From Chitinimonas koreensis (GTDB taxonomy: Bacteria > Pseudomonadota > Gammaproteobacteria > Burkholderiales > Chitinimonadaceae): a DNA stretch of 64,000 nucleotides. This document shows positions 50,047-58,759 of the stretch, piece after piece. A program made the position numbers and the translations under genes. The DNA lies in contig NZ_CP060704.1 of assembly GCF_014353015.1 (NCBI RefSeq), positions 2,195,001 to 2,259,000 on the forward strand. Direction: 5' to 3'. The notes below the pieces were generated by a model. That model did no database searches, was not told where the DNA came from, and saw only the letters and a program-made list of their open reading frames with translations. The number at the start of each line of letters is the position of its first letter. Position 1 is the stretch's first letter.

Positions 50047-50087
50047 TCATAAATGATCTTTTTTATAAAAAAAACATCGTTTATGAT
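50047..50087 (+). promoter_or_regulatory. hipBA promoter/operator, AT-rich inverted repeat
   Basis: TCATAAATGAT (50047-50057) and ATCGTTTATGA (50076-50086) are inverted copies with one mismatch. A TATGAT -10 candidate (50082-50087) overlaps the right arm. This is the typical layout of a toxin-antitoxin operator. The block is strikingly AT-rich compared with everything around it. Confidence 0.6.
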
Positions 50088-50124
50088 TTCTGACAGGTGC
50101 AATGGCTTGGAAACGGGGGCGGAA

Positions 50125-50472
50125 ATGGTGCGCAAGGCACGCGAGGGATTCCTGAGCGAGGAGGCGAACGCCATGCTGCGCACGCTGGGCGAGCACATCC
50201 GCCTGGCCCGCAAGCGGCGGCGCTGGACGCGGCCGGAGCTGGCCAGCCGCACCGGCGTCTCGGTGCCCACGCTGGCGCGGCTGGAGAGCGGCTCGGCCAA
50301 TATCGGCATGCACCAGCTGATGGCGGTGCTCACCGCCTTCGGCCTGGTCGCCGACGTCGCCGCGCTGGCCAACCCGGCGACCGACGCCGAGGGCGCCCGG
50401 CTGGAAGCGCTGGCGCGGGGCCGCGCCGCGGCCGGCGTAGCGGCGCAGCCGCCGATCGACACTGATTTCTGA
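50125..50472 (+). CDS. hipB: HipB-type antitoxin, Xre-family repressor
   Basis: A 115-residue DNA-binding protein. Residues about 18-75 are an Xre-type helix-turn-helix (LGEHIRLARKRRRWTRPELA, RTGVSVPTLARLESGSAN). It should bind and neutralise the kinase encoded next and repress the operon at the inverted repeat 50047-50086. I take the ATG at 50125, with GGGCGGAA upstream; an earlier ATG at 50053 would lie inside the operator. The toxin gene starts five bases after this stop. Confidence 0.82.
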   Translation: MVRKAREGFLSEEANAMLRTLGEHIRLARKRRRWTRPELASRTGVSVPTLARLESGSANIGMHQLMAVLTAFGLVADVAALANPATDAEGARLEALARGRAAAGVAAQPPIDTDF

Positions 50473-50476
50473 GCCG

Positions 50477-51706
50477 ATGGCGGCGCCGTTGACCCAAGCC
50501 TATGTATTCGCCCAACTGGCCGGCGATCCGCGTCCGGTCGGTACCGTGCGGCTGACGCCGGGCGGCTACGAGTTCGGCTATGCCCGCAGCTGGCTCGGCC
50601 GCAGCGATGCGTTCGCGCTCGACCCGATCCACCTGCCGCTGCGCGAGCAATCGTTTCTCGGCACGCAGCTGTTTTCGGCGCTGGCCGATTCGCTGCCGGA
50701 CGACTGGGGCCGCCGGGTGTTCGCAGCGATCCACCGCCAGCAGCCGGCCAACGAGGTCGAGGCGCTGCTGGTCACCCGCGGCACCGGCGTGGGCTGCCTG
50801 CTGTATTCGGGTTCGAAGGAGCGGGTCAAGCCGCCGGCGGCGGTGCCGGCCTTCGCCGACCTGGCGCGCATCGCCCAGGCCGCCAGCGAGGTCGAGGCGC
50901 GCCGGGTGGTGCAGGACGAGGGCCTGGTGCGGCTGCTGTGGTTCGGCTCCAGCATGGGCGGCGCGCGGCCCAAGGCGACCGTGGCGCACGAAGGGCGCGA
51001 ATGGATCGCCAAGTTCGCCCGCGAGGGCGACCTGTTCGACCACGCCCTGGCCGAGAAGGCCTTCCAGCTGATGGCCGCCGACGCCGGCCTGCCGGTGATG
51101 GAAAGCCGGGTGGTGGCGGTGGCCGGCGGCAACGTGCTGCTGATCGAGCGCTTCGACCGCCGCCCCGGCGGCGAGCGGCTGCACTACATCAGCGCGCGCA
51201 CGCTGCTGTCGATGTACCGCATCGGCGCGGCCGACGAGCGCGGCGACTTCAGCTACGCCGGCATCGCCGACGGCCTCAAGCGCTGCGCCTTCGAGGCGGT
51301 GGCCCAGCTGCGCCAGCTCTATCGCCGCATGGCCTTCAACCTGGCCATCGCCAATACCGACGACCACTTGCTCAACCACGGCCTGCTCTACCTGCCGGGC
51401 CGCGGCTATGGCCTGGCGCCGGTGTTCGACGTGGTGCCCAATCCGCGCCAGCCCGAGCTGCACGCGATCGGCCTGGGCAGCGACGGCCGCCGCGCCTCGC
51501 TGGCCAACCTGTTGAGCCGGCACGCGAAGTTCGGCCTGGACCGGCATGCGGCGGTCGAGGAAATCGCCGCGGTGCTCGCGGTGGTGGGACGCTGCGACGA
51601 ATATTTCGAACGCGTCGGCATGGCGGCGGTCGATCGGGTCATGCACGGCGCCCTGTGCCGCCGCTACGGCCAGGCCGAGCTCGACGCCGCGGCCGCGGCG
51701 GCATGA
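50477..51706 (+). CDS. hipA: HipA-family serine/threonine kinase toxin
   Basis: A 409-residue HipA protein. The N-terminal domain (YVFAQLAGDPRPVGTVRL) is followed by the HipA kinase core: a Gly-rich loop SSMGGARPK at residues 158-166, the catalytic NTDDHLLNH at 293-301, and the metal-binding Asp318 in FDVVPNP. In E. coli, HipA phosphorylates glutamyl-tRNA synthetase and causes persistence; the target here is unknown. All key kinase residues are present, so it looks active. It forms an operon with hipB. Confidence 0.88.
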   Translation: MAAPLTQAYVFAQLAGDPRPVGTVRLTPGGYEFGYARSWLGRSDAFALDPIHLPLREQSFLGTQLFSALADSLPDDWGRRVFAAIHRQQPANEVEALLVTRGTGVGCLLYSGSKERVKPPAAVPAFADLARIAQAASEVEARRVVQDEGLVRLLWFGSSMGGARPKATVAHEGREWIAKFAREGDLFDHALAEKAFQLMAADAGLPVMESRVVAVAGGNVLLIERFDRRPGGERLHYISARTLLSMYRIGAADERGDFSYAGIADGLKRCAFEAVAQLRQLYRRMAFNLAIANTDDHLLNHGLLYLPGRGYGLAPVFDVVPNPRQPELHAIGLGSDGRRASLANLLSRHAKFGLDRHAAVEEIAAVLAVVGRCDEYFERVGMAAVDRVMHGALCRRYGQAELDAAAAAA

Positions 51707-51774
51707 CGACTTGGCTTGCGCGCGCGCCATCCGCTAAGCTCGGCGCTGGCCGGGCCTTGCCCGCCCAGCGCCGG

Positions 51775-51943
51775 TGAAAGGTGAAACGTGAAAAGTGAAA
51801 CGTGGTGATCGGCCGCGTTTCGTTGCCGCTCCGGCCGGCGGCACGTTTCACCCGGAATCGATCTGCCGGAAGTTAAGAAGCGCGGAAGGCGGCAATGCGC
51901 CACGTTTCACGTTTCACCGCCGCGCAGCGGCATCACGTTTCAC
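51775..51943. repeat. GTGAAACGTGAAA-ended inverted-repeat element, copy 3
   Basis: The left end reads GTGAAAGGTGAAACGTGAAA and the right end CACGTTTCACGTTTCACC with ATCACGTTTCAC. Bases 51896-51943 are identical to 11517-11564. The element stops 14 bases before the zipA start codon. Confidence 0.75.
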
Positions 51944-51957
51944 GGACTTTCATATAC

Positions 51958-53022
51958 ATGAGCGAATTCCACTGGATCACCCTCGGCCTCGGCGCCGCCC
52001 TCGTCGGCGCGGTCTGGGGCTTCAACGCCTGGCAGGAATGGCGCTTCAAGAAGCGCGCCGCCGCCGCGTTCGCGCGCAGCCATCCGGACGTGCTGCTCGA
52101 TACGCCGAAGAACATGGTGCGCCAGGGCGAGACCGGCATGCGGCTGGAGCCGACGCTGGAGCCGGCCGCCACGGTGCTGGGCGAGCCGCTGGCGCCGGTG
52201 CCGGAGATGGTCGACCTGGCCGACAGCGTCGCGCTGGCGGTCGCCATCCTCGATCCGGCGCTCGACTACGTCGCCGAGGTCCACCCGGGCGACCTGGTCG
52301 ACTACGCTGCGGTGCCGTCGATCGAGGTCGGCAAGCGGGTGCGGGTGCTCGGGCTGTCCGACGCCGACGAGTGGGAAGTGATCCGCCCCGGCCACCGCTA
52401 CCAGGAATTTCGCATCGGCCTGCAGCTGGTCGACCGCCAGGGGCCGGTCAGCGAGGCGCAGCTGGTGATGTTCTGCGAGCAGGTCAACGCCTTCGCCGAC
52501 GCCCAGGGCGGCGTCGCCACCTTCCCGCGCCGCGAGGACAAGCTGCGCGTGGCGCAGCAGCTCGACGGCTTCTGCGCCGAGGTCGACATGCTGATCGGCC
52601 TCAACGTGGTGTCCAGCCGCAACCCGTTCGCGCTGAGCCGGGTGGTGGCGATGGCCGAGGCGGCCGGCCTGGTGCTCGAGACCGACGGCGTGTTCCATGC
52701 GCGCTCCGATTCGGGCAAGCCGCTGTTCACGCTGGCCGATCGCCATCACCGGCCGCTCGACGCGCTCGACGACACGCCCTCGGTCACGCTGTTGCTCGAC
52801 GTGCCGCGCGTGGCCGGCGGCGAGCAGGCCTTCGACCGGATGGCCGACCTGGCGCAGCAGATGGCGCTGACGCTCGGCGGCGACCTGGTCGACGACGACA
52901 ACCGTTCGCTCAAGCCGGCCGACCTAGCGGCGATCCGCAAGCAGCTGGTGTCGATCTACGCCAAGATGGACGACCGCGGCATTCCGGGCGGCGGGGTCGC
53001 GGCGCTGCGGCTGTTCGCGTAG
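51958..53022 (+). CDS. zipA: Cell division protein ZipA
   Basis: Membrane-anchored FtsZ partner of 354 residues. An N-terminal membrane helix (WITLGLGAALVGAVWGFNAW) is followed by a short linker and a C-terminal FtsZ-binding ZipA domain (about residues 205-350: VDMLIGLNVVSSRNPFALSRV, GLVLETDGVFHARSD, and so on). The start is placed right after a repeat element; no clear Shine-Dalgarno exists. Position before ligA is the conserved arrangement. Confidence 0.88.
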   Translation: MSEFHWITLGLGAALVGAVWGFNAWQEWRFKKRAAAAFARSHPDVLLDTPKNMVRQGETGMRLEPTLEPAATVLGEPLAPVPEMVDLADSVALAVAILDPALDYVAEVHPGDLVDYAAVPSIEVGKRVRVLGLSDADEWEVIRPGHRYQEFRIGLQLVDRQGPVSEAQLVMFCEQVNAFADAQGGVATFPRREDKLRVAQQLDGFCAEVDMLIGLNVVSSRNPFALSRVVAMAEAAGLVLETDGVFHARSDSGKPLFTLADRHHRPLDALDDTPSVTLLLDVPRVAGGEQAFDRMADLAQQMALTLGGDLVDDDNRSLKPADLAAIRKQLVSIYAKMDDRGIPGGGVAALRLFA

Positions 53023-53483
53023 GGCCCGGCGGGCGCATCGAGTTTGGCCTGGGCTCGATCTGTTGCGCGGCTCCCGGCGGAGCCGGGAGTTCGAGGGCGG
53101 TGAGTGCTCGACCTCAGGCCCTACCCTGATCGATTCCTGCTCCCCCGCCCTCGCCGCCGCGAGGGGCCTCGCTGGCGCTCGTCAGCGCTTCGTAGATAAT
53201 TTCGTTTTCGTACATGGTTGGCAAATGACCGACCGGGTAGGTCGGGCTTTATGCCCGACGGCGCCGCCGATCGAGGTCGCTGTCGGGCATAAAGCCCGAC
53301 CTGCAAGGCTCGCCGATCCGGTGCAGCCTGGAGTCGATCCCGGCCGTTTCCAGGTCGGTCGGAATTCATTCCGACGGCGACCTAGGCCAAGCGTGTCGTC
53401 GGAATGGATTCCGACCAACTCTGCAACAATTCATCGACCGGTTCCATCGCGTGGCCGGCGCATTTCCTCTGAGTGAACTGACC
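53023..53483. repeat. Repeat-filled gap between zipA and ligA
   Basis: No gene is supported. A type C bipartite element (53,063-53,190) begins with the hairpin GCTCCCGGCGGAGCCGGGAG. Two paired type B elements follow: GTAGGTCGGGCTTTATGCCC (53,237-53,303) and TCGGTCGGAATTCATTCCGA with its partner (53,356-53,417). They form large potential hairpins before ligA. Confidence 0.7.
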
Positions 53484-55739
53484 GTGTCCCAAGTTACAGA
53501 ACGCGCCGCCGAGCTGCGCACCCTGCTCAACCGCTACGCCCGCGAGTACTACCTGCTCGACGCGCCCAGCGTGCCCGATGCCGAGTACGACCGGCTGTTC
53601 CGCGAACTCGAGGCGATCGAGACCGAACACCCCGAGCTGAAGACCGCCGATTCGCCGACCCAGCGCGTCGGCGCGCGGCCGCTGACCGGTTTCACGCCGG
53701 TGCGCCATGCGGTGCCGATGCTGTCGATCCGCACCGAGACCGACTCCGGCCCCGGCGGCGCGGCCAATTTCGACGCCCGCGTGCGGCGCGAGCTCGGCCT
53801 CGGCGAGACCGACCCGCCGGTGCGCTACGCCGCCGAGCTCAAGTTCGACGGCCTGGCCATCAGCCTGCGCTACGAGCACGGCGTGCTGGTGCGCGCCGCC
53901 ACCCGCGGCGACGGCGAGACCGGCGAGGAGGTCACCCAGAACATCCGCACCATCGGCCAGATCCCGCTGCGGCTGGCCGGCGTCGAGGCGCCGGTGCTCG
54001 AGGTGCGCGGCGAGGTCTACATCCGCCGCGACGCCTTCGAGGCGCTCAACGCGCGCCAGCGCGAGGCCGGCGAGAAGACCTTCGTCAATCCGCGCAACGC
54101 GGCGGCCGGCGCGGTGCGCCAGCTCGATCCGCGCATCGCGGCGAAACGGCCGCTGAGCTTCTTCGCCTATGGCCTGGGCGAGGTCGTCGGCTGGCCGCTG
54201 CCCGACAGCCACGGCGGCATGCTCGACGCGCTGGCGGCGATGGGCCTGCCGGTCTGCGCCGACCGCGCGGTGGTCGAGGGCGCCGACGGCCTGGTCGAAT
54301 TCCACCAGGCGATCGCCGCCCGGCGCGACGCGCTGCCGTTCGACATCGACGGCGTGGTCTACAAGGTCGACGAGCTGGCGCTGCAGGCGCGGCTCGGCTT
54401 CGTCACCCGCGAACCGCGTTGGGCGGTGGCGCACAAATACCCGGCGCAGGAGATGCTGACCACGGTCGAATCGATCGGCGTGCAGGTCGGCCGCACCGGC
54501 GCCATCACGCCGGTGGCGCGGCTGGCGCCGGTGTTCGTCGGCGGCGTCACCGTCACCAACGCCACGCTGCACAACATCGACCGCATCCGCCAGCTCGACG
54601 TGCGCGCCGGCGACACGGTGATCGTGCGGCGCGCCGGCGACGTGATCCCGGAGATCGTCGACGTGGTGCTCGAGCGGCGGCCGCTGGTCGACGCCGTCGA
54701 GGCGCGCCGGCGCGGCCTGCGCGGCGGCTCCTCGCGCGCCAAGCAGGATCGCTGCCGCCGCGTCGGCCCGCGCTTGCGCGGTCTGCTGGCCGAACGCGGC
54801 GCCGGCCGCGTCCTCAGCCGCGACGGCGAGACCGGCAAGGCCGCCTGCCTGGTGCCGCGCCATGCACCGTTCAAGATGCCGCGCGCCTGCCCGGTCTGCG
54901 GCTCGCACGTGGCGCGCGAGCCGGGCGAGGCGGCCTACCGCTGCACCGGCGGGCTGGTCTGCCCGGCCCAGCGCAAGCAGGCGCTGCTGCACTTCGCCGG
55001 CCGCCGCGCGATGGATATCGAGGGCCTGGGCGACAAGCTGGTCGAGCAGCTGGTCGACGTCGGCCTGGTGCGCAGCCCGGCCGATTTCTACAGGCTCGGC
55101 GTGCTCAAGCTGGTCGAGCTCGACCGGATGGCCGAGAAATCGGCCGTCAACGTGCTCGACGCGATCGAGAAGAGCAAGGCCACCACGCTGGCGCGCTTCA
55201 TCTACGCGCTCGGCATCCGCAACGTCGGCGAGGCGACGGCCAAGGATCTGGCGCGCCACTTCGGCAAGCTCGACGGCCTGATCGAGGCGGCCGGCCAGGA
55301 CGACGAGGCGGCCGCGCTGGCGGCGCTGCAGGCGGTGCCCGAGATCGGCCCGATCGTGGCGCGCTCGCTGCGCGACTTCCTGCTCGAGCCACATAATCGC
55401 GAAGCGATCGAACAATTGCGCGCGGCCGGTGTCCATTGGCCCGAGTCCGACCCGAGCGAGGCGGCGCTGGCAGGCCCCTTGCTCGGCAAGACGCTGGTGA
55501 TCACCGGCACGCTGCCGACGCTGGGCCGCGACGACACCAAGGCGCTGATCGAGGAAGCAGGCGGCAAGGTGGCCGGTTCGGTATCGAAGAAGACCGACTA
55601 CCTGGTGGCCGGCGAGGCAGCCGGTTCCAAGCTCGACAAGGCACGCGAGCTCGGTATCGCGATCCTCGACGAGGCCGGCCTGTTCGCCCTGCTGGGCAAG
55701 CCGGCCCCGGCCGTCACCGGCGATCTCTTGTCGGATTGA
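53484..55739 (+). CDS. ligA: NAD-dependent DNA ligase with internal insertion
   Basis: Seals nicks in DNA using NAD+. From the GTG at 53484 (GAGTGA upstream) it has 751 residues; the family is usually about 670-690. Domains in order: Ia (YYLLDAPSVPDAEYD), adenylation with catalytic Lys120 in AELKFDGL, OB fold (PVARLAPVFVGGVTVTNATL), zinc finger (CPVCGSH...CTGGLVCPAQ), helix-hairpin-helix repeats, and a C-terminal BRCT domain (LGKTLVITGTLPTLGRDD). About 55-60 extra residues, rich in Arg and Gly, lie between the OB fold and the zinc finger (54,684-54,860). A GTG at 53451 is an alternative start. Confidence 0.93.
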   Translation: MSQVTERAAELRTLLNRYAREYYLLDAPSVPDAEYDRLFRELEAIETEHPELKTADSPTQRVGARPLTGFTPVRHAVPMLSIRTETDSGPGGAANFDARVRRELGLGETDPPVRYAAELKFDGLAISLRYEHGVLVRAATRGDGETGEEVTQNIRTIGQIPLRLAGVEAPVLEVRGEVYIRRDAFEALNARQREAGEKTFVNPRNAAAGAVRQLDPRIAAKRPLSFFAYGLGEVVGWPLPDSHGGMLDALAAMGLPVCADRAVVEGADGLVEFHQAIAARRDALPFDIDGVVYKVDELALQARLGFVTREPRWAVAHKYPAQEMLTTVESIGVQVGRTGAITPVARLAPVFVGGVTVTNATLHNIDRIRQLDVRAGDTVIVRRAGDVIPEIVDVVLERRPLVDAVEARRRGLRGGSSRAKQDRCRRVGPRLRGLLAERGAGRVLSRDGETGKAACLVPRHAPFKMPRACPVCGSHVAREPGEAAYRCTGGLVCPAQRKQALLHFAGRRAMDIEGLGDKLVEQLVDVGLVRSPADFYRLGVLKLVELDRMAEKSAVNVLDAIEKSKATTLARFIYALGIRNVGEATAKDLARHFGKLDGLIEAAGQDDEAAALAALQAVPEIGPIVARSLRDFLLEPHNREAIEQLRAAGVHWPESDPSEAALAGPLLGKTLVITGTLPTLGRDDTKALIEEAGGKVAGSVSKKTDYLVAGEAAGSKLDKARELGIAILDEAGLFALLGKPAPAVTGDLLSD

Positions 55740-55850
55740 TCCCGGCGAAGGCGCGAGGGACCGCCGCCGGCGTACGTAGTCCGCCGGTTTGCGCTACCAT
55801 CGCGCGCCTTTCGCAATCGAAGCCATTTCAAGATCCCGCGAGCCCAAGCC

Positions 55851-56735
55851 ATGCAAAAAGTCACCAAGGCAGTCTTCCCCGTCGCCGGCCTCGGCACCCG
55901 CTTCCTGCCGGCCACCAAGGCCAGCCCGAAGGAGATGCTCAACGTCGTCGACAAGCCGCTGATCCAGTACGCGGTCGAGGAGGCGGTCGCCGCCGGCATC
56001 ACCGACCTGATCTTCGTCACCGGCCGCAACAAGCGCGCGATCGAGGACCACTTCGACAAGGCCTACGAACTCGAGACCGAGCTCGAAGCCAAGGGCAAGA
56101 AGGCGCTGCTCGACGTCGTGCGCAACATCCTGCCGCGCAACGTGAGTTGCGCCTACATCCGCCAGCCCGAGGCGCTGGGCCTGGGCCATGCCGTGGCCTG
56201 CGCGCGGCCGCTGGTGGGGGACGAGCCGTTCGCGGTGATCCTGGCCGACGACCTGATCGACGCCGAGGTGCCGGTGATGCGGCAGATGGTCGACGTCTAC
56301 GACAGCACCCAAAGCTCGGTGATCGGCGTGCAGGAAGTGCCGCGCTCGGAGACCGGTTCCTACGGCATCGTGGTGGCCGACGGCAACAGCGAGGGCTATC
56401 CCAAGCTCACCGGCATCGTCGAGAAGCCCAAGCCCGAGGAGGCGCCGTCGACGCTGGCGGTGGTCGGCCGCTACATCCTCAGCCCGCGCATCTTCCGCCA
56501 CCTGGCCAAGGCCGCGCCGGGCAAGGGCGGCGAGATCCAGCTGACCGACGCGATCGCCGCGCTGCTGGAAGAGGAGCGGGTGCTGGCGCTGCCCTTCACC
56601 GGCACGCGCTACGACTGCGGCTCCAAGCTCGGCTACCTGCAGGCCACGCTGGCCTACGCGGCGCGCCACGCCGAGATCGGCGCCGATTTCCGCGCCTACC
56701 TGCAGCAGTTCTGCGAGACGGGGAAGCTGCCATGA
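55851..56735 (+). CDS. galU: UTP--glucose-1-phosphate uridylyltransferase
   Basis: Makes UDP-glucose from UTP and glucose 1-phosphate for envelope polysaccharides. The 294-residue protein opens with VTKAVFPVAGLGTRFLPATK, the nucleotidyltransferase loop, and has KEMLNVVDKPLIQYAVEEA, the metal-binding Asp in ILADDLID, and a conserved GIVEKPKPEEAPS. It overlaps the acetyltransferase gene downstream by four bases (ATGA). Confidence 0.96.
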   Translation: MQKVTKAVFPVAGLGTRFLPATKASPKEMLNVVDKPLIQYAVEEAVAAGITDLIFVTGRNKRAIEDHFDKAYELETELEAKGKKALLDVVRNILPRNVSCAYIRQPEALGLGHAVACARPLVGDEPFAVILADDLIDAEVPVMRQMVDVYDSTQSSVIGVQEVPRSETGSYGIVVADGNSEGYPKLTGIVEKPKPEEAPSTLAVVGRYILSPRIFRHLAKAAPGKGGEIQLTDAIAALLEEERVLALPFTGTRYDCGSKLGYLQATLAYAARHAEIGADFRAYLQQFCETGKLP

Positions 56736-57175
56736 ACCTGCGCACCCTGCAGCCCGGCGAAGACCTGGACCAGGCTGCGCGCCTGTTCGACGCCTATCGC
56801 CAGTTCTACGGCCAGCCGAGCGACCTGACCGCGGTGCGCACCTGGCTCAACATGCGGCTGGCGGCCGGCCAGTCGGTGGTGATGCTGGCCGAGGAAGCGG
56901 GCAGGGCGGTCGGTTTCATGCAGCTCTACCCGACCTTCTGCTCGGTCGCGCTGGCGCCGATCTGGGTGCTGTACGACCTCTACGTGGCGCCCGAGGCCCG
57001 CGGCCTCGGCGTGGCCGACGCCCTGCTGCAGGCCGCCGCGCGCCATGGCCGCGAGCACGGCGCGGCCTACCTGCAGCTCAGTACCGCGCACGACAACGCG
57101 GTCGCCCAGGCGGTCTACCGCCGCAACGGCTGGCAGCACGACGAAGTGTTCAGAACGTATACGCTTGCTTTGTAG
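56732..57175 (+). CDS. GNAT-family N-acetyltransferase
   Basis: A 147-residue acetyl-CoA-dependent acetyltransferase. The core motif LYVAPEARGLGVADALLQAA (acetyl-CoA pyrophosphate loop R-G-x-G-V/A) is clear, with LSTAHDNAVAQAVYRRNGW after it. The substrate is unknown. Its start codon overlaps the galU stop, so the two are co-translated. Confidence 0.9.
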   Translation: MNLRTLQPGEDLDQAARLFDAYRQFYGQPSDLTAVRTWLNMRLAAGQSVVMLAEEAGRAVGFMQLYPTFCSVALAPIWVLYDLYVAPEARGLGVADALLQAAARHGREHGAAYLQLSTAHDNAVAQAVYRRNGWQHDEVFRTYTLAL

Positions 57176-57762
57176 AACCGTCCGTTCAGGTCTGCCTGCT
57201 GCTCAGGCGCCCGGCAAAGCCGGGCGCTCGCCGTTTGTGCAGGCTGAACCGGCAGGCGCGTCCCTGCTTCATCCCAACTCCCCCGCCCTCGCCGCAGCGA
57301 GGGAGCCTCGCTGACGCTCGTCAGCGTCCATTTCGATCCTCCGCGCACCTCGGCGCGAGTCCCCGCTTTTGTAGGAGCGGCTTTAGCCGCGAATGGCCGA
57401 GGTGGGCGCGGCCGCGTTTCGCGGCTAAAGCCGCTCCTACCCAACCCCTCGAACCCCCTCGATTGCGGCGTCGGCAACCGGCATGAGCGCAGCGACATGC
57501 CTAGCCGCAGGCTCGACGGAGCGCGAACGAGCGTCAGCGAGGCTCCCTCGCGGCAGCGAGGGCGGGGGGAGTAGGGATGGATTAGGAAAAGCGCGCACGT
57601 CGGTCGAGCACTCTCGGATCGCGAGCACCCGGCTCCGCCGGGGGCCTGAACCGCCCGTTCAAATTTCCATCAAATTCAGCTCAAAGCCAGCGCGCTTGCC
57701 GGTTCCAGGGGTTTCGCGCCTACAATGGCAGCGACGACATTCATTACAAAGGGATAGGGCGC
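57176..57762. repeat. Gap with two oppositely oriented type C elements and a type A pair
   Basis: No gene is visible in 587 bases. A type C element lies at 57,208-57,330 (hairpin CGCCCGGCAAAGCCGGGCG). A paired type A element lies at 57,371-57,440 (GTAGGAGCGGCTTTAGCCGC). A second type C element in the reverse orientation lies at about 57,517-57,660, so the whole gap is roughly a giant inverted repeat. Confidence 0.7.
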
Positions 57763-58508
57763 ATGCTCGCCATCATCGGCGGAACCGGACTCACCCGGCT
57801 CAAGAACCTGCAGATCACCCACCGTCAAGTCATCCGCACGCCCTACGGCGAGCCTTCGGGCGCGCTGACTTTCGGCGAGATCAACGGCCACCAGGTGGTC
57901 TTTCTCGCCCGCCATGGCTACGGCCACACCATCCCCCGCATGAGATCAACTACCGCGCCAACATCTGGGCGCTGGCCGAGCAGAAGATCAAGCGGGTGGT
58001 CTCGGTCTGTACCGTCGGCGGCATCCGCGACGACCTGCCGCCGGGCGCGCTGGCGGTGCCGGACCAGATCATCGACTACACCTACGGCCGCAAGCACACC
58101 TTCTTCGAAGGCGGCGACAAGCCGGTCACCCACATCGACTTCACCGAGCCGTACTGCCCCAAGCTGCGCGCGCGCATCCTGCGGGCCGCCAAGCTCAGCC
58201 ACCAGCCGATCGTCGACGGCGGCTGCTACGGCGCGACCCAGGGGCCTCGGCTGGAGACGGCGGCCGAGATCCGCCGCATCGCCCAGGACGGCGGCGACAT
58301 GGTCGGCATGACCGGCATGCCCGAAGCCGCGCTGGCGCGCGAGGCGGGCCTCAGCTACGCCGCCGTCGCGGTGGTGTCGAACTGGGCGGCCGGCCGCGGC
58401 GACAGCGCCCACCAGGTCGACCTGGCCGCCGCCGAGGGCGTGTTCCACGAGGCGATCGAACACGTGCACCGCGTGCTTGAAGCGCTGGTCAAGGTCGACG
58501 GCGACTGA
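57763..58508 (+). pseudogene. S-methyl-5'-thioinosine phosphorylase-like protein, frameshifted
   Basis: A purine nucleoside phosphorylase of the MTAP/MTIP family. The first frame starts at 57763 with MLAIIGGTGLTRLKNLQI and runs through VVFLARHGYGHTIP. In the C-run at 57933-57937 one base is missing, and the family sequence continues one frame away (HEINYRANIWALAEQKIKRV, TVGGIRD, GATQGPRLETAAEIRRI, MVGMTGMPEAALAREAG) to the stop at 58508. Restoring a C gives 248 residues, a normal length. The single base lost from a run of identical bases favours a sequencing error. The enzyme would salvage methylthio-nucleosides from polyamine or quorum-signal synthesis. Confidence 0.82.
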
Positions 58509-58535
58509 ATGAACTCTCGACTGGCCTGTTCCAAC

Positions 58536-58722
58536 GCACTGGTGAGCGTAAGCGGAGCCCCCTCTGGACCACCCCACGAGGTCTCCGACTTCGCGGGGGA
58601 CCGCCGCCGGGGGACCGCCATCGGGGTCCGACGGCGGCGAGGGCGGCGAGGGCGGGGGGATGGATCAGCGAATCGATTGATTTGGCACGGATGGGTGGCA
58701 CCCGGCTTCGCCGGGTGTTGAA
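58536..58722. repeat. Type C bipartite element, reverse orientation
   Basis: In the reverse direction, GGCGAGGGCGGGGGG and the hairpin CACCCGGCTTCGCCGGGTG are recognisable. It lies between the phosphorylase and def genes and carries an extra inserted hairpin similar to the copy at 17,456. Confidence 0.6.
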
Positions 58723-58759
58723 CTGAACGTTGGGCACCGGAAATATTCAGAGCTTCCAC

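Noticed and set aside
50053..50124. Earlier ATG giving hipB 24 more residues.
   Set aside because: The added residues are encoded by the AT-rich inverted repeat and candidate -10; the ATG at 50125 has a better ribosome-binding site and gives a normal HipB N-terminus.
53451..53483. GTG at 53451 as the ligA start.
   Set aside because: It adds 11 residues with no family match; the GTG at 53484 has GAGTGA at proper spacing. I cannot exclude it fully.
58682..58700. TGGCACGGATGGGTGG as a further sigma-54 promoter before def.
   Set aside because: The -24 half is good, but no GC lies at the -12 spacing, and it is inside a repeat element.
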